Source: Solirubrobacterales bacterium (lineage in GTDB: Bacteria > Actinomycetota > Thermoleophilia > Solirubrobacterales > 70-9). From it: DNA of 64,000 nt. The translations under genes were made by a program, and so were the position numbers. The stretch lies in assembly GCA_020438355.1 (NCBI GenBank), contig JAGQUT010000003.1:122530-186529 (forward strand). The letters are read 5' to 3'. This document shows, piece after piece, positions 35,289 through 43,838 of this stretch; within the stretch, counting starts at the first letter, position 1; every line of letters begins with the position of its first letter. The notes under the pieces were generated by a model. The model did no database searches. It was not told where the DNA came from and worked only from the letters and a program-made list of their open reading frames with translations.

Positions 35289-36374
35289 TCAACGTTCCTT
35301 CCGGTACAGGGGCTTGGAGCTTACGCTCGCCATCCGACGCTTTCCGCGCACATCGATCTCGAGTTCGGTTCCGGGTTCGGCCAGGTCGCTACGCAGGTAG
35401 GCCATTCCGATTCCCTTCTCGAGGGAGGGAGAAAAGGTTCCGCTGGTTACTTCCCCGACCACTTCTTCGCCAATCATGACCGGGTTGCCCTGCCTGGCGA
35501 TGCCCGCGCCCTCGATCACAAAGGGAGCCAGCGTCTCGTCGGTCCCGTTGGCTCTCATCACGGCCACGCGGTCGGAACCGATGAAGCCGGTTGACTCGAC
35601 GCATGCCCAGCCGAGACCGGCGGAGATCGGATCGGTTTCGGTGCTCAGATCGTTGCCATGGAGGTGGAAGCAGACCTCCATCCGGAGCGTGTCACGAGCG
35701 CCGAGCCCGCAGGGCACGATGCCCGAGTCGACGAGTTCGGTCCAGATCGCGGGGGCGATCTCGGGAACGATCAGCAATTCGACCCCGTCTTCGCCGGTGT
35801 AGCCGGTGCCGCAGACGATCGCGGGCCGGCGCCCGATCTGCCTGGCACCAACCTTCATTCGCGGCGGCAGATCTATGTGCAGGGTGTTCTCGACAATCCG
35901 CCTGGCGTTCGGTCCCTGGACCGCGAGCATCGCGTAGTTGTCACGGGCATCGCGGACATAGACGTCAAAGTCACGGGCGACGAGCCCGAAACGCGCGAGA
36001 TCCGCGTCGTGATTGCCAGCATTGGTGATGACCAGATAGCGGTCGTGGCCGAGGCGGTAGAGGAAAAGGTCGTCAACTACCCCGGCTTCGTCGTCGAGGA
36101 GCAGCGAATACTGGGCGCCACCGACCGGCATCCGGGCGACATCATTGGTCACCAGGCGCTGAAGGAATGAAAGCGACCCGGGGCCTTCCACTTCGATCTG
36201 GCCCATGTGGGAGGTATCGAAGATTCCGGCATGGGTACGGACCGCAATGTGCTCTTCCTTGATCCCGTCGTACTGGACGGGCATTTCCCAGCCGGCAAAG
36301 GGAACCAGCTTCGCCCCGGCATCGAGATGGGTCTCGTAAAGGGGAGTCCGACGAAGGGCAGAGTCAACGGTCAC
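35289..36374 (-). CDS. gcvT: Glycine cleavage system aminomethyltransferase (T protein)
   Basis: Releases ammonia and transfers the methylene group to tetrahydrofolate. The 361-residue protein contains FAGWEMPVQYDGIKEEHIAVR, the FDTSHMGQIEVEG segment, TGYTGEDGVELL and GLGARDTLRMEVCFHLHGND. It is the first gene of gcvT-gcvH-gcvPA-gcvPB. The GTG start lies 6 nt after a TAAGAT box, so the operon transcript is probably leaderless and there is no room for a glycine riboswitch. Confidence 0.96.
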   Translation of the reverse strand: MTVDSALRRTPLYETHLDAGAKLVPFAGWEMPVQYDGIKEEHIAVRTHAGIFDTSHMGQIEVEGPGSLSFLQRLVTNDVARMPVGGAQYSLLLDDEAGVVDDLFLYRLGHDRYLVITNAGNHDADLARFGLVARDFDVYVRDARDNYAMLAVQGPNARRIVENTLHIDLPPRMKVGARQIGRRPAIVCGTGYTGEDGVELLIVPEIAPAIWTELVDSGIVPCGLGARDTLRMEVCFHLHGNDLSTETDPISAGLGWACVESTGFIGSDRVAVMRANGTDETLAPFVIEGAGIARQGNPVMIGEEVVGEVTSGTFSPSLEKGIGMAYLRSDLAEPGTELEIDVRGKRRMASVSSKPLYRKER

Positions 36375-36380
36375 CCCCCG

Positions 36381-36386
36381 ATCTTA
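36381..36386 (-). promoter_or_regulatory. Leaderless promoter -10 box for the gcv operon
   Basis: TAAGAT on the minus strand followed by exactly 6 nt and the gcvT GTG. It abuts the T-tract of the ftsZ terminator. Confidence 0.55.
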
Positions 36387-36406
36387 GAAAACCCCGGTCT
36401 CCGGGG
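36387..36406 (-). terminator. Rho-independent terminator downstream of ftsZ
   Basis: On the minus strand: CCCCGG, loop AGA, CCGGGG, then TTTTC. A compact 6-bp GC stem directly followed by a T-run, 18 nt after the ftsZ stop. It ends the dcw cluster and its T-run touches the -10 box of the gcv operon. Confidence 0.75.
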
Positions 36407-36424
36407 CGAAGCTCGCCGCCCGGG

Positions 36425-37507
36425 CTAGTCCCTGAGGAAGGGCGGTACCTCGATATCGCTGTCTCCGACGCGGAGGTTGCTGATGTCCGTGTCTTCCGAC
36501 GAAACCCGCTTCCGCGACTCATAGCGACGGCGCACCCTCTGGGGGGTCCGGGCGAGAAGCTCGAAACCCTCGAAGCCGGTGGCAATCACGGTCACGCGGA
36601 CCTCATCGACCAGCGACTGGTCGACGACCGAACCGAAAATGATGTTCGCGTTGGGGTCGGCCTCGGACTGGACGAGCTGCGCCGCCTCGTTGACTTCGAA
36701 GAGCCCGAGCTCTTCGGGGCCGGTGATGTTCAACAGCATTCCGGTCGCACCCTTGATCGATTCCTCGATAAGAGGCGAGGTGATCGCCGCCTTGGCGGCA
36801 TCGATCGCCCGGTTCTCTCCCTGGCCGGCACCGACGCCCATCAGGGCGGAGCCGGCATCGCGCATGATCGTGCGGACGTCTGCGAAGTCCAGGTTGATGA
36901 GACCGGGGATGGTGATCAGGTCTGTGATGCCCTGAACACCCTGCCTGAGGATGTCGTCAGCCATCTTGAAGGCGTCAAGCACGCTGGTCCGGCGCTCAAC
37001 CGCCTGAAGCAGCTTCTCGTTCGGGACGATGATCAGCGTGTCAACGTGGTTGCGCAGCTTCTCGATGCCCTCCATCGCCTGCTGCATGCGCTTCTTGCCT
37101 TCGAACTCGAACGGCTTGGTCACCGCACCGACTGTGAGCGCACCGATTTCCTCCTTGGCGATCTCGGCAATGATCGGCGCCGATCCGGTTCCGGTTCCTC
37201 CGCCTTCGCCGGCCGTCACGAAGACCATGTCGGCGCCCTTCAGGGCTTCCTTGATCTCATCCCTGGTCTCGGCAGCCGCTCCGGCTCCGATTTCTGGCCG
37301 GCCGCCGGCGCCGAGCCCGCGGGTCAGTTCCTGACCGATTGAGATCTTGATGTCGGCATCACAGGCCTGCAGAGCCTGAGCGTCCGTGTTCACCGCGATG
37401 AACTCGACGCCACGAACTCCCGCGTCGACCATCCGGCTTACAGCGTTGGTACCGCCGCCTCCGCAGCCGACGACCTTGATTACCGCCAGGTATGTGGTCT
37501 CCATCAT
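36425..37507 (-). CDS. ftsZ: Cell division protein FtsZ
   Basis: Tubulin-like GTPase that forms the division ring. The 360-residue protein has [15 protein letters not shown] at the front, the tubulin signature [10 protein letters not shown] near residue 105, the T7-loop region ending [11 protein letters not shown], and a conserved C-terminal peptide ([10 protein letters not shown]) behind a very short linker, shorter than in many actinobacteria. Two adjacent ATGs (37507, 37504) follow a GGAACGGA element. It is the last gene of the dcw cluster but has its own strong promoter 342 nt from ftsQ. The usual downstream sepF/ylm genes are absent. Confidence 0.97.
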   Translation of the reverse strand: MMETTYLAVIKVVGCGGGGTNAVSRMVDAGVRGVEFIAVNTDAQALQACDADIKISIGQELTRGLGAGGRPEIGAGAAAETRDEIKEALKGADMVFVTAGEGGGTGTGSAPIIAEIAKEEIGALTVGAVTKPFEFEGKKRMQQAMEGIEKLRNHVDTLIIVPNEKLLQAVERRTSVLDAFKMADDILRQGVQGITDLITIPGLINLDFADVRTIMRDAGSALMGVGAGQGENRAIDAAKAAITSPLIEESIKGATGMLLNITGPEELGLFEVNEAAQLVQSEADPNANIIFGSVVDQSLVDEVRVTVIATGFEGFELLARTPQRVRRRYESRKRVSSEDTDISNLRVGDSDIEVPPFLRD

Positions 37508-37849
37508 TCCGTTCCAAGTCTTTTCTTTGAGTTGAAGCCTCCGGAGTTCGCAGTCTGCAGGCCCGCTTCAGGGTTGCCGAGAATGCCGGAACTCCGGAAA
37601 TTGCGCTCAACGTAGGGCATTTTGGCTCATCTGTCAACGTGCCGCACGGCATCCTGCAAGGCGAATCTCTCAACCACTACTTGAGGGTTTGACAAGGCTC
37701 AAGCTGTAACTGAGGGTTAGCCTTGGCCTCCTGGCCGGCAGTCTGTATTCCCGGCTTCATGGCCCATCTCATGCGGGTTTGGCCAAGTGTCGGTGTGGCT
37801 TTCCGGAGACGCGCCCGTGCGGTGCCCGAGACCGCCATTCAGAGGGTGT
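37508..37849. other. ftsQ-ftsZ intergenic region
   Basis: 342 nt with no gene. It holds the ftsZ promoter (37609-37637). The pentamer TTGAG/CTCAA occurs five times (37527, 37606, 37669, 37681, 37698), arranged so that the copy at 37681 can pair with either of its two neighbours, and the octamer TGAGGGTT occurs at 37682 and 37711. These could be binding sites for a regulator of ftsZ. The 130 nt next to ftsQ show nothing recognisable. Confidence 0.5.
37609..37637 (-). promoter_or_regulatory. ftsZ promoter (TTGACA-17-TACGTT)
   Basis: On the minus strand: a perfect -35 TTGACA (37637-37632), a 17-nt spacer and a -10 TACGTT (37614-37609). The leader to the ftsZ ATG would be about 95 nt with a purine-rich ribosome-binding site. 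This is the best sigma-70-type promoter in the window. Confidence 0.7.
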
Positions 37850-38707
37850 TTACTCCGGGGCTTCGGCACTGACGCCCGGTCGACGCGGCACGGTCAGGTC
37901 GACATAACTGCTGGTGTCAAAGCTCGGGTCGGCGATCAAGGCTGCCGCCGCTCGCCACTTCTGGTCCGAATGGGATGGGTCCCCGAAGAGCAGGGTCAGC
38001 CCATCGTCCAGGGTTACTTCCACCCCTTCCGGGGTCATCCGGCTACCCGTCACGAAGGACCGGATCGCGGGCGGAGTGGCACCCAGGACCAGTGCCTGCT
38101 TCAGCGCCCTGCCCGTCAGTGTCTCCCCTTCGCTCCCGGTTTCGACTTGCCCCGAAGTGCCCTGCTCCGGCGGGTCGCCTTCGCCGATGAGGGGAAGCAC
38201 ATCCTCCTCTCCAGCTGCCGGCCCGAGAACCGTTCCGTCTGTTGCGATCAGAAGTGCATCTGACCCTTCTCCATAGATCGATCCGTCCTCGCGCACGGTC
38301 ACTGTGACCGTCGCTGAATCCGGGAATGACGCGTCGATGCTGGTAGCGGAAACCCGCGGAAAACGGGAAAGCTCTTCCTCGAGCAGTTCGGGCTGCACAT
38401 GGAGCGTGGTCATCTCCCCCATCGCCGTTCGAATCGCCTGATCAATCTGCTTGCCCTCTTCGTCCTTTGTGCTCACGCCGACGATTTCCAGATTCCTCAC
38501 CTCGACCAGCGAGGAATCACGGAGCCAGAACTGGTACCCGGCCGCCAGCACGAGGACGAGGATCAGCCCGAGAAACCCGACCAGTCTGAAGCGGAAGCTC
38601 CGCCTCTCACGCTTGCGAGCCAGCTCCGCGGTCCTGGAGACAGGTGACTTTGCCGCCTTCCCGCGGCCCCGGCCCCTGCTGACACCCTTTGAGCCACCTG
38701 CGCTCAC
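37850..38707 (-). CDS. ftsQ: Cell division protein FtsQ
   Basis: Division protein linking FtsL/FtsB with the ring. The 285-residue protein has a basic, Gly/Arg-rich cytoplasmic tail (residues 1-42), one membrane helix (about 43-62), a POTRA domain beginning SLVEVRNLEIVG, and a FtsQ-type beta domain. The GTG start overlaps the murC stop (GTGA). The loop near residues 155-195 is Glu/Gly-rich and probably disordered. Confidence 0.9.
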   Translation of the reverse strand: MSAGGSKGVSRGRGRGKAAKSPVSRTAELARKRERRSFRFRLVGFLGLILVLVLAAGYQFWLRDSSLVEVRNLEIVGVSTKDEEGKQIDQAIRTAMGEMTTLHVQPELLEEELSRFPRVSATSIDASFPDSATVTVTVREDGSIYGEGSDALLIATDGTVLGPAAGEEDVLPLIGEGDPPEQGTSGQVETGSEGETLTGRALKQALVLGATPPAIRSFVTGSRMTPEGVEVTLDDGLTLLFGDPSHSDQKWRAAAALIADPSFDTSSYVDLTVPRRPGVSAEAPE

Positions 38708-40014
38708 GACTCAACCAGTCGATCAGAGAGCTTCGTGATGTCCCCGGCCCCGATCGTCACGATGATCGTCCCCTCCTGCGCCAACGTGAGGGCGATCCTT
38801 TCCGCCGCGTCGAGGTCAGGTGCCCAGTAGGCGGGCTTTCCGCCGGACCGGTCGGCCGCAGCCCGGAGGACGTCCAGACCACTTACGCCCGCCAGGGGAC
38901 CCACCGGCTCCTCGCGGGCCGGATAAACGTCGAGCACCACAAGTTCGTCGGCTCCGGCCAGGGCAGCCCCGAACTGCTGGCTGAAGATCTTCGTTCGGGA
39001 GTAAAGGTGAGGCTGGAAGACGGCGACCAGCTTCTCCGGCTCGAGGTCCCGGAGTGCGTTCAACGCCGCGGCCACCTCGGTCGGATGGTGGGCGTAGTCG
39101 TCGTAGACCTTCGCGTTCCGGCAAGTTCCCTTGAATTCCTGGCGCCGCTTCACACCAGTGAAGCCCTGAAGGGCCCGCGCCACCTCGTCGCCGTCAAAGC
39201 CGGCAGCGACCAATGCTCCGATTGCCGCCCTCGCGTTCAGACGGTTGTGGGCACCGGGAACTGCGAGTCCGAGTTCTTCTGGCCCGGGACGGGAAAGGTC
39301 GAATCCGGTGGTCTCGCGCTCTCCTCCGGCGGACAGGTCATCAGCCAGTTCATCATCGGCAGAGGGAAGTACAACCGCCCGAGCCTTCACGGAGAAGTCG
39401 AGAAATGCCTGCCTGAGCTGGGCGAGGTTGTCCCAGCGGGCGTGGTGGTCCATCTCGATGTTCGTGATCACGGCGATCTCCGGATCAAGCGTCAGGAAGC
39501 TTCCGTCCGACTCGTCGGCCTCGATCACAACCCACTCGCCTTCACCCCATCCGCTGTTCGCCGCCGAACTTTCCGGACCAAATCCCGGCAACTCGCCTCC
39601 GATGAAGAAGCTCGGATCCTGACCCAACTCCCTGAGTGCCCAGGTGAGCATGCCGGTCGTGGTTGTCTTGCCGTGGGTGCCTGCGACCGCGATCTGCCGT
39701 CGGGCCGAGCAGAGTTCGGCCAGCAGCTGCGAGCGGTGCTTGACCGGCAGCTGCCGTTCCCTCGCCGCGACAAGCTCGGGATTGTCATCGGCGATCGCGG
39801 TCGAGACGACCACCTCTCCATCCGCTGGGAGGTTGGCCGGGTCATGCCCGACGCTCACCGTCACCCCAGCACTTCGCAACCGCTCCAGGTATGACGATTC
39901 GGAGCGGTCGCTTCCCGAGACTTCGGCCCCGAGCTGATGGGCAGCCCAGGCGAGGCCGGACATCCCCGCGCCACCGGCGCCGATCAGGTGGATCCTCCGT
40001 CCTTCCCAGCTCAC
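38704..40014 (-). CDS. murC: UDP-N-acetylmuramate--L-alanine ligase
   Basis: Adds L-Ala to UDP-MurNAc. The 436-residue Mur ligase has an N-terminal Rossmann domain (HLIGAGGAGMSGLA), the ATP-binding GTHGKTTTTGM near residue 112, EADESDGSF, the NARAAIGALVAAGFD region and the C-terminal DDYAHHPTEVAA motif specific to MurC/Mpl. The GTG start overlaps the murG stop. The length is slightly below the family average, with no motif missing. Confidence 0.95.
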   Translation of the reverse strand: MSWEGRRIHLIGAGGAGMSGLAWAAHQLGAEVSGSDRSESSYLERLRSAGVTVSVGHDPANLPADGEVVVSTAIADDNPELVAARERQLPVKHRSQLLAELCSARRQIAVAGTHGKTTTTGMLTWALRELGQDPSFFIGGELPGFGPESSAANSGWGEGEWVVIEADESDGSFLTLDPEIAVITNIEMDHHARWDNLAQLRQAFLDFSVKARAVVLPSADDELADDLSAGGERETTGFDLSRPGPEELGLAVPGAHNRLNARAAIGALVAAGFDGDEVARALQGFTGVKRRQEFKGTCRNAKVYDDYAHHPTEVAAALNALRDLEPEKLVAVFQPHLYSRTKIFSQQFGAALAGADELVVLDVYPAREEPVGPLAGVSGLDVLRAAADRSGGKPAYWAPDLDAAERIALTLAQEGTIIVTIGAGDITKLSDRLVES

Positions 40015-41099
40015 TGCTCATCCCCGATCAACGCTAGAACCTCCGCCGCGACGTCGGCCGCGGCCTGCGGACGGGCGAGGGCTCCGGAAGCCTTCGACAT
40101 CGACTCCAGCCTTGCCGGGTCACGCAGGATCGAGTTGACTTCGGCCAACAGCCGGTTCGCATCCAGATCCGCGTCGGGTACCAGCACGGCGGCTCCGGCA
40201 TCCGCCATCCATTGGGCGTTGGCAGTCTGGTGGTCACCCGTGGCGTGGGGATAGGGGACGAGAATTGCCGCCCTTCCGAGCGCCGCCAGCTCGAATACCG
40301 AAGCCCCGGAGCGGGCCAGAGCCAGGTCACTGGCCGCGATGCCATCGCCCATGTCCGGTTCGTACTCGAGGAGCGTGTAGCCATCCCCATTGGTGGCCGA
40401 ATCGAGTCGCTCGCGGAGTTGGGGGTAGTCCCGCGACCCGGAAACGTGAATGACGTCGAAGTCACGGCCCGGACGTTCGGCGAGGGCTTCCACGGCAGCG
40501 AAGTTGACGGTCCGCGCTCCCTGGCTGCCTCCCATCACGAGCAGGCACCTGGCGTCCGGCAAGATGCCGAACCTCTCTCGAGCTTTTTCGCGATCCGCGT
40601 TCAGCACGGCCTTGCCGACCGGCCGGCCGGTGACTCTCACGTTGGCCCCAGTCATTCCTTCTATCTCGAAGGCCAGGCAGAGCCTGTCGGCGCGCCTGGC
40701 CAGCAGGCGATTGGCCAGCCCGAGGTGGCGGTCGGCTTCGGTCAGGACCAAGGGAAGCTTCATTTGGCGAGCGGCGACACCGGCCGGTCCGGCGACGAAA
40801 CCGCCCCCGCCCACGACGAGTTCGGCCTGCCTGCCCTTGATCAGCTTTCGGGCCTTGGGGACGGCCGCGGCAGCCTGTATTGCGGCACGGGCCGCCTTGA
40901 GCGGATTCTTCCGGTCAATCCCCGAAAGGTCCAGTAGGTCGACTTCATATCCGGCCTTCGGCACCAGGTCGGCTTCGAGCCGGCCCCTGGCGCCGAGAAA
41001 GGAAACGGTCACACCGCTATCTCGAAGCTCGTCGGCTATGGCGAGGGCCGGAACCACGTGCCCCGCCGTACCGCCGGCCGCTATCACGACGTTGGGCAC
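40011..41099 (-). CDS. murG: UDP-GlcNAc:lipid I N-acetylglucosaminyltransferase
   Basis: Converts lipid I to lipid II. The 362-residue GT-B protein starts VPNVVIAAGGTAGHVVPALAIADEL with the GGTAGH loop, then VVGGGGFVAGPAG, the linker VRVTGRPVGKAVL, GGSQGARTVN, and the donor site ARSGASVFELAALGRAAILVPYP. GTG 41099 has a GAAGGA site 8 nt upstream; an ATG at 41138 is also possible. The end of ftsW overlaps this start by 83 nt in another frame, which is long for the cluster. Confidence 0.94.
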   Translation of the reverse strand: MPNVVIAAGGTAGHVVPALAIADELRDSGVTVSFLGARGRLEADLVPKAGYEVDLLDLSGIDRKNPLKAARAAIQAAAAVPKARKLIKGRQAELVVGGGGFVAGPAGVAARQMKLPLVLTEADRHLGLANRLLARRADRLCLAFEIEGMTGANVRVTGRPVGKAVLNADREKARERFGILPDARCLLVMGGSQGARTVNFAAVEALAERPGRDFDVIHVSGSRDYPQLRERLDSATNGDGYTLLEYEPDMGDGIAASDLALARSGASVFELAALGRAAILVPYPHATGDHQTANAQWMADAGAAVLVPDADLDANRLLAEVNSILRDPARLESMSKASGALARPQAAADVAAEVLALIGDEQ

Positions 41100-42327
41100 C
41101 GCTCGTCCTTCTCTCTGGTCTTCCGTGGCCTTCTCCATCGATCAGGCGCAGTCTTGCATTACGACCGGGACCCCTGCCGGTGACAGGTTTGCGAACCGTG
41201 GCGGCCCTGCCTCCCCTGGCGACGTTCAGGATGAGCCCGATCGAGATCATGCTGACGATCAGGCTGTTGTTGCCGTAGGAGACAAGGGGCAGGGGGACGC
41301 CGGTCAGGGGTGCCATTCCCATGACGGCGTAAAGGTTGATGAAGGCCTGGATCAGGATCAGGCCCGTAAGCCCGCCGGCCAGGATCCGGCCGTAATCGTC
41401 CTTCGCGTTGCGGGCGATCTGGAATCCGGCGTAGCCGAGCATTCCGTAGACGAGGATCAGGACGAACATCCCCAGAAAGCCGAACTCCTCGCCGATCACC
41501 GCCGAGATCATGTCGGTGTGGGCTTCCGGCAGGTAAAACGCCTTCTGAACGCCGTTTCCAATGCCGACTCCGTCAAGGCCGCCGGATCCGATCGCGATCT
41601 TTGCCTGGATCGTCTGAAAGCCGGTTCCGGTTACGTCGCCGTCCGGGTTCAGGAATGTGAGCAGTCGATCCCGCCTGTAGGGAGCAATCAGGGCGAAGAA
41701 CATCGCGGCCGAGCCGACCAGGGCGGCGAGCAGTCCGAGGTCCCGGGGGCGGGCACCGGCCGCAAAGAGGGTCACGAAGACCGCGAAGACGGCCACCATC
41801 GCCGAGCCCATGTCCGGCTGGGCGAGCACCAGCAGGAGGGCGATCGCGGTCATCCCCAGGTAGGGGCCCATCTCCCTGATCGAGTGAAGACGGTCGGGGC
41901 GGTCAGCAAGGAGGTGAGCTCCGTAAAGAACAAGGCCCAGCTTCACGAACTCAGCCGGCTGCAGCTGAACGGGACCGAAGACGAACCACCCGCGGGTGCC
42001 GTTGATCGCAGCACCGAGGAAAAGCACCAGAAAAAGGGCGATGAGGGTGCCGATCATGAACTTCGGAGTCAGCTCACGGAAACGGCTCAGGCTTCCGCGC
42101 ATCGCGTACCAGAGGCAACCCAGACCGATCAGCGCTGCGATCAGGGTCTTCTTCAGGTACTCGGTACTGCCGGCAAGGCTGCCGTTGCTGAGGATCTGGC
42201 TGGTCGAGCTGGCGGAGAAGACCATCACGATTCCGAAAGCGAGCAGGATCATCGTGGCGGTGAGGAGGAGGCTGTACTCGGCCGGGAATCCCGCGCTGGA
42301 AGTCTTCTTCCCCTTGCGCCTAGACAT
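41017..42327 (-). CDS. ftsW: Lipid II polymerase FtsW (SEDS family)
   Basis: Septal peptidoglycan glycosyltransferase, 436 residues with about 10 membrane helices. Typical SEDS segments are present: GTRGWFVFGPVQLQPAEFVKL, the QPDMGSAM loop, TGFQTIQAKIAIGSGGLDGVG, EAHTDMISAVIGEEFGFLG and PLPLVSYGNNSLI near the C-terminus. The ATG at 42327 overlaps the murD stop by 8 nt. The cytoplasmic tail (about 60 residues, very Arg/Gly-rich) overlaps murG in another frame, so either the overlap is real or the true stop has been lost to a frameshift. Confidence 0.92.
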   Translation of the reverse strand: MSRRKGKKTSSAGFPAEYSLLLTATMILLAFGIVMVFSASSTSQILSNGSLAGSTEYLKKTLIAALIGLGCLWYAMRGSLSRFRELTPKFMIGTLIALFLVLFLGAAINGTRGWFVFGPVQLQPAEFVKLGLVLYGAHLLADRPDRLHSIREMGPYLGMTAIALLLVLAQPDMGSAMVAVFAVFVTLFAAGARPRDLGLLAALVGSAAMFFALIAPYRRDRLLTFLNPDGDVTGTGFQTIQAKIAIGSGGLDGVGIGNGVQKAFYLPEAHTDMISAVIGEEFGFLGMFVLILVYGMLGYAGFQIARNAKDDYGRILAGGLTGLILIQAFINLYAVMGMAPLTGVPLPLVSYGNNSLIVSMISIGLILNVARGGRAATVRKPVTGRGPGRNARLRLIDGEGHGRPERRTSGAQRRDSGRRYGGARGSGPRHSRRASR

Positions 42328-43690
42328 TGAGTTCCTCCACGAGCGTCCGGAATCTGTCGCCCCGGTCTTCGTAGCTCCGGAACTGGTCGAAACTGGCACA
42401 GGCGGGCGAGAGAAGTACAGCCTCGCCGGGAACTGCCGCCCCGGCTGCTTCGGATACCGCAGCCTCCAGGTCCTCGCAGTAGCGAACGATCTCCAGGTCA
42501 GCAGCCTCGAGTGCCTGACCGATCTCGTCCGCAGTCTCACCGACCAGATAGATGCCGCGGCACCGCTCGCCGACCGGTGCGGCAAGAGGTGCGAAGGGCT
42601 CGTCCTTGCTGCTCCCGCCGAGAATCAGGTGGAGAGGACGGTCAGAAGACTCGATCGCGGCAAGGGTCGCATCAACGTTCGTGGCCTTCGAGTCATTAAT
42701 GAAGATGACTCCCTCTATTTCGGCCACCGGTTCGTAGCGATGGGGAACCGGCGTAAAGCTCCTGAGGCCCGCCGCCACCTGTTCCATGTCCAGCCCGAAC
42801 GCCAGAGCGGAGGCAGCGCCGGCCATCGCGTTGGCGACGTTGTGGCGGCCGATGATCTTCATCTCCCCGACCTCGATCAGGGGCTTGCTGTCCACCATCA
42901 CGGTCTCGTCCTCAAGGGTGATTGTGGCCTGCGGCGCACCTTCGGTCGAGAAGCTGACGGTTTGGGCCAGGGACCTGGAACCGGCGACCTCGGGGTCATC
43001 GGCGTTCAGGATCGCGACGTCGCCGTCCCCCTGGTTGGCGAAGATCCTCAGCTTGGCCTGAAGGTAGCTTTCCATGTCACCGTGCCGGTCGAGATGGTCG
43101 GGCCCGAGATTGAGGAAAGCGGCAACCTCCGGGGAGAAATCGACGGAGTCCTCGAGCTGGTAGCTGGAGCACTCGCAGACGACCGTCCCCACGTCGAGTC
43201 CGGACCGGGCTTCGATCGCAACCTCGCAGACCGGGTGGCCCACGTTCCCGGCGGCCGAGACCGGCTTGCCGGCGGAACGAAAGAGGTGGGCCGCAAGCTC
43301 TGTTGTGGTCGTCTTGCCGTTGGTTCCGGTGATCGCAACGAACGGCGCCTCGAACATGCGCCAGCCGAGCTCAAGCTCACCCATGATCTGGATGCCCCGA
43401 CGCCTCGCCTCGACGATCACTTCGGCGCTCTGGGGAACTCCCGGGCTCTTGATTACGGTGCCGACTCCTTCGAGGCGGTCGACACCGGAGATCGAGGTCT
43501 CGAAGTCCACGCCTGATTCACGGAGCAGGTCCAGTCCGGCGGGCTCACCCGCGTCAACGCCGAAAACCGCTTGCCCATGGGCTTTGAGGGCCCTGGCCGC
43601 GGCAATGCCGGAGCGAGCGAGGCCGACTACCAGGAAAGGTCCCTCCGGAAGGGGCGGGCGGCCTTTCGTTGAGCGGACATACTCCACCAT
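42320..43690 (-). CDS. murD: UDP-N-acetylmuramoylalanine--D-glutamate ligase
   Basis: Adds D-Glu to the stem peptide. The 456-residue Mur ligase has VVGLARSGIAAARAL at the front, ITGTNGKTTTTELAAHLF near residue 110, NLGPDHLDRHGDMESY, and the C-terminal FINDSKATNVDATLAAI motif of MurD. ATG 43690 has a GGAGAAG site; an ATG 18 nt upstream is less well placed. It is separated from mraY by 135 nt that contain three strong hairpins, the largest gap inside this part of the cluster. Confidence 0.95.
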   Translation of the reverse strand: MVEYVRSTKGRPPLPEGPFLVVGLARSGIAAARALKAHGQAVFGVDAGEPAGLDLLRESGVDFETSISGVDRLEGVGTVIKSPGVPQSAEVIVEARRRGIQIMGELELGWRMFEAPFVAITGTNGKTTTTELAAHLFRSAGKPVSAAGNVGHPVCEVAIEARSGLDVGTVVCECSSYQLEDSVDFSPEVAAFLNLGPDHLDRHGDMESYLQAKLRIFANQGDGDVAILNADDPEVAGSRSLAQTVSFSTEGAPQATITLEDETVMVDSKPLIEVGEMKIIGRHNVANAMAGAASALAFGLDMEQVAAGLRSFTPVPHRYEPVAEIEGVIFINDSKATNVDATLAAIESSDRPLHLILGGSSKDEPFAPLAAPVGERCRGIYLVGETADEIGQALEAADLEIVRYCEDLEAAVSEAAGAAVPGEAVLLSPACASFDQFRSYEDRGDRFRTLVEELNV

Positions 43691-43732
43691 GATTTCTTCT
43701 CCGCCCACCCGGTTCTTCCTGCCCTAAACGGA

Positions 43733-43838
43733 GTCCGCCCATCAAGAAAGAGGTGTCCTGGGCGGACGGGTTCGAGTGGCCATTCGGCGAAGACCGAATG
43801 GCGTTCTGATCCGAAATCGGGCGCTCTAGCGCCCGATT
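43733..43838. repeat. Three consecutive perfect hairpins between mraY and murD
   Basis: In transcription order (minus): hairpin 1, 43838-43815, stem of 10-11 bp (AATCGGGCGCT/AGCGCCCGATT) with the mraY stop codon in its loop; hairpin 2, 43802-43779, 9-bp stem GCCATTCGG/CCGAATGGC with a 6-nt loop; hairpin 3, 43767-43733, 9-bp stem GTCCGCCCA/TGGGCGGAC with a 17-nt loop. All stems are perfect. No T-tract follows any of them. They may stabilise or process the transcript, or partly terminate it, between mraY and murD. Confidence 0.7.

Noticed and set aside
36375..36424. Glycine riboswitch upstream of the gcv operon
   Set aside because: The -10 box is 6 nt from the GTG and the gap to ftsZ is 50 nt, filled by a terminator; there is no space for an aptamer.
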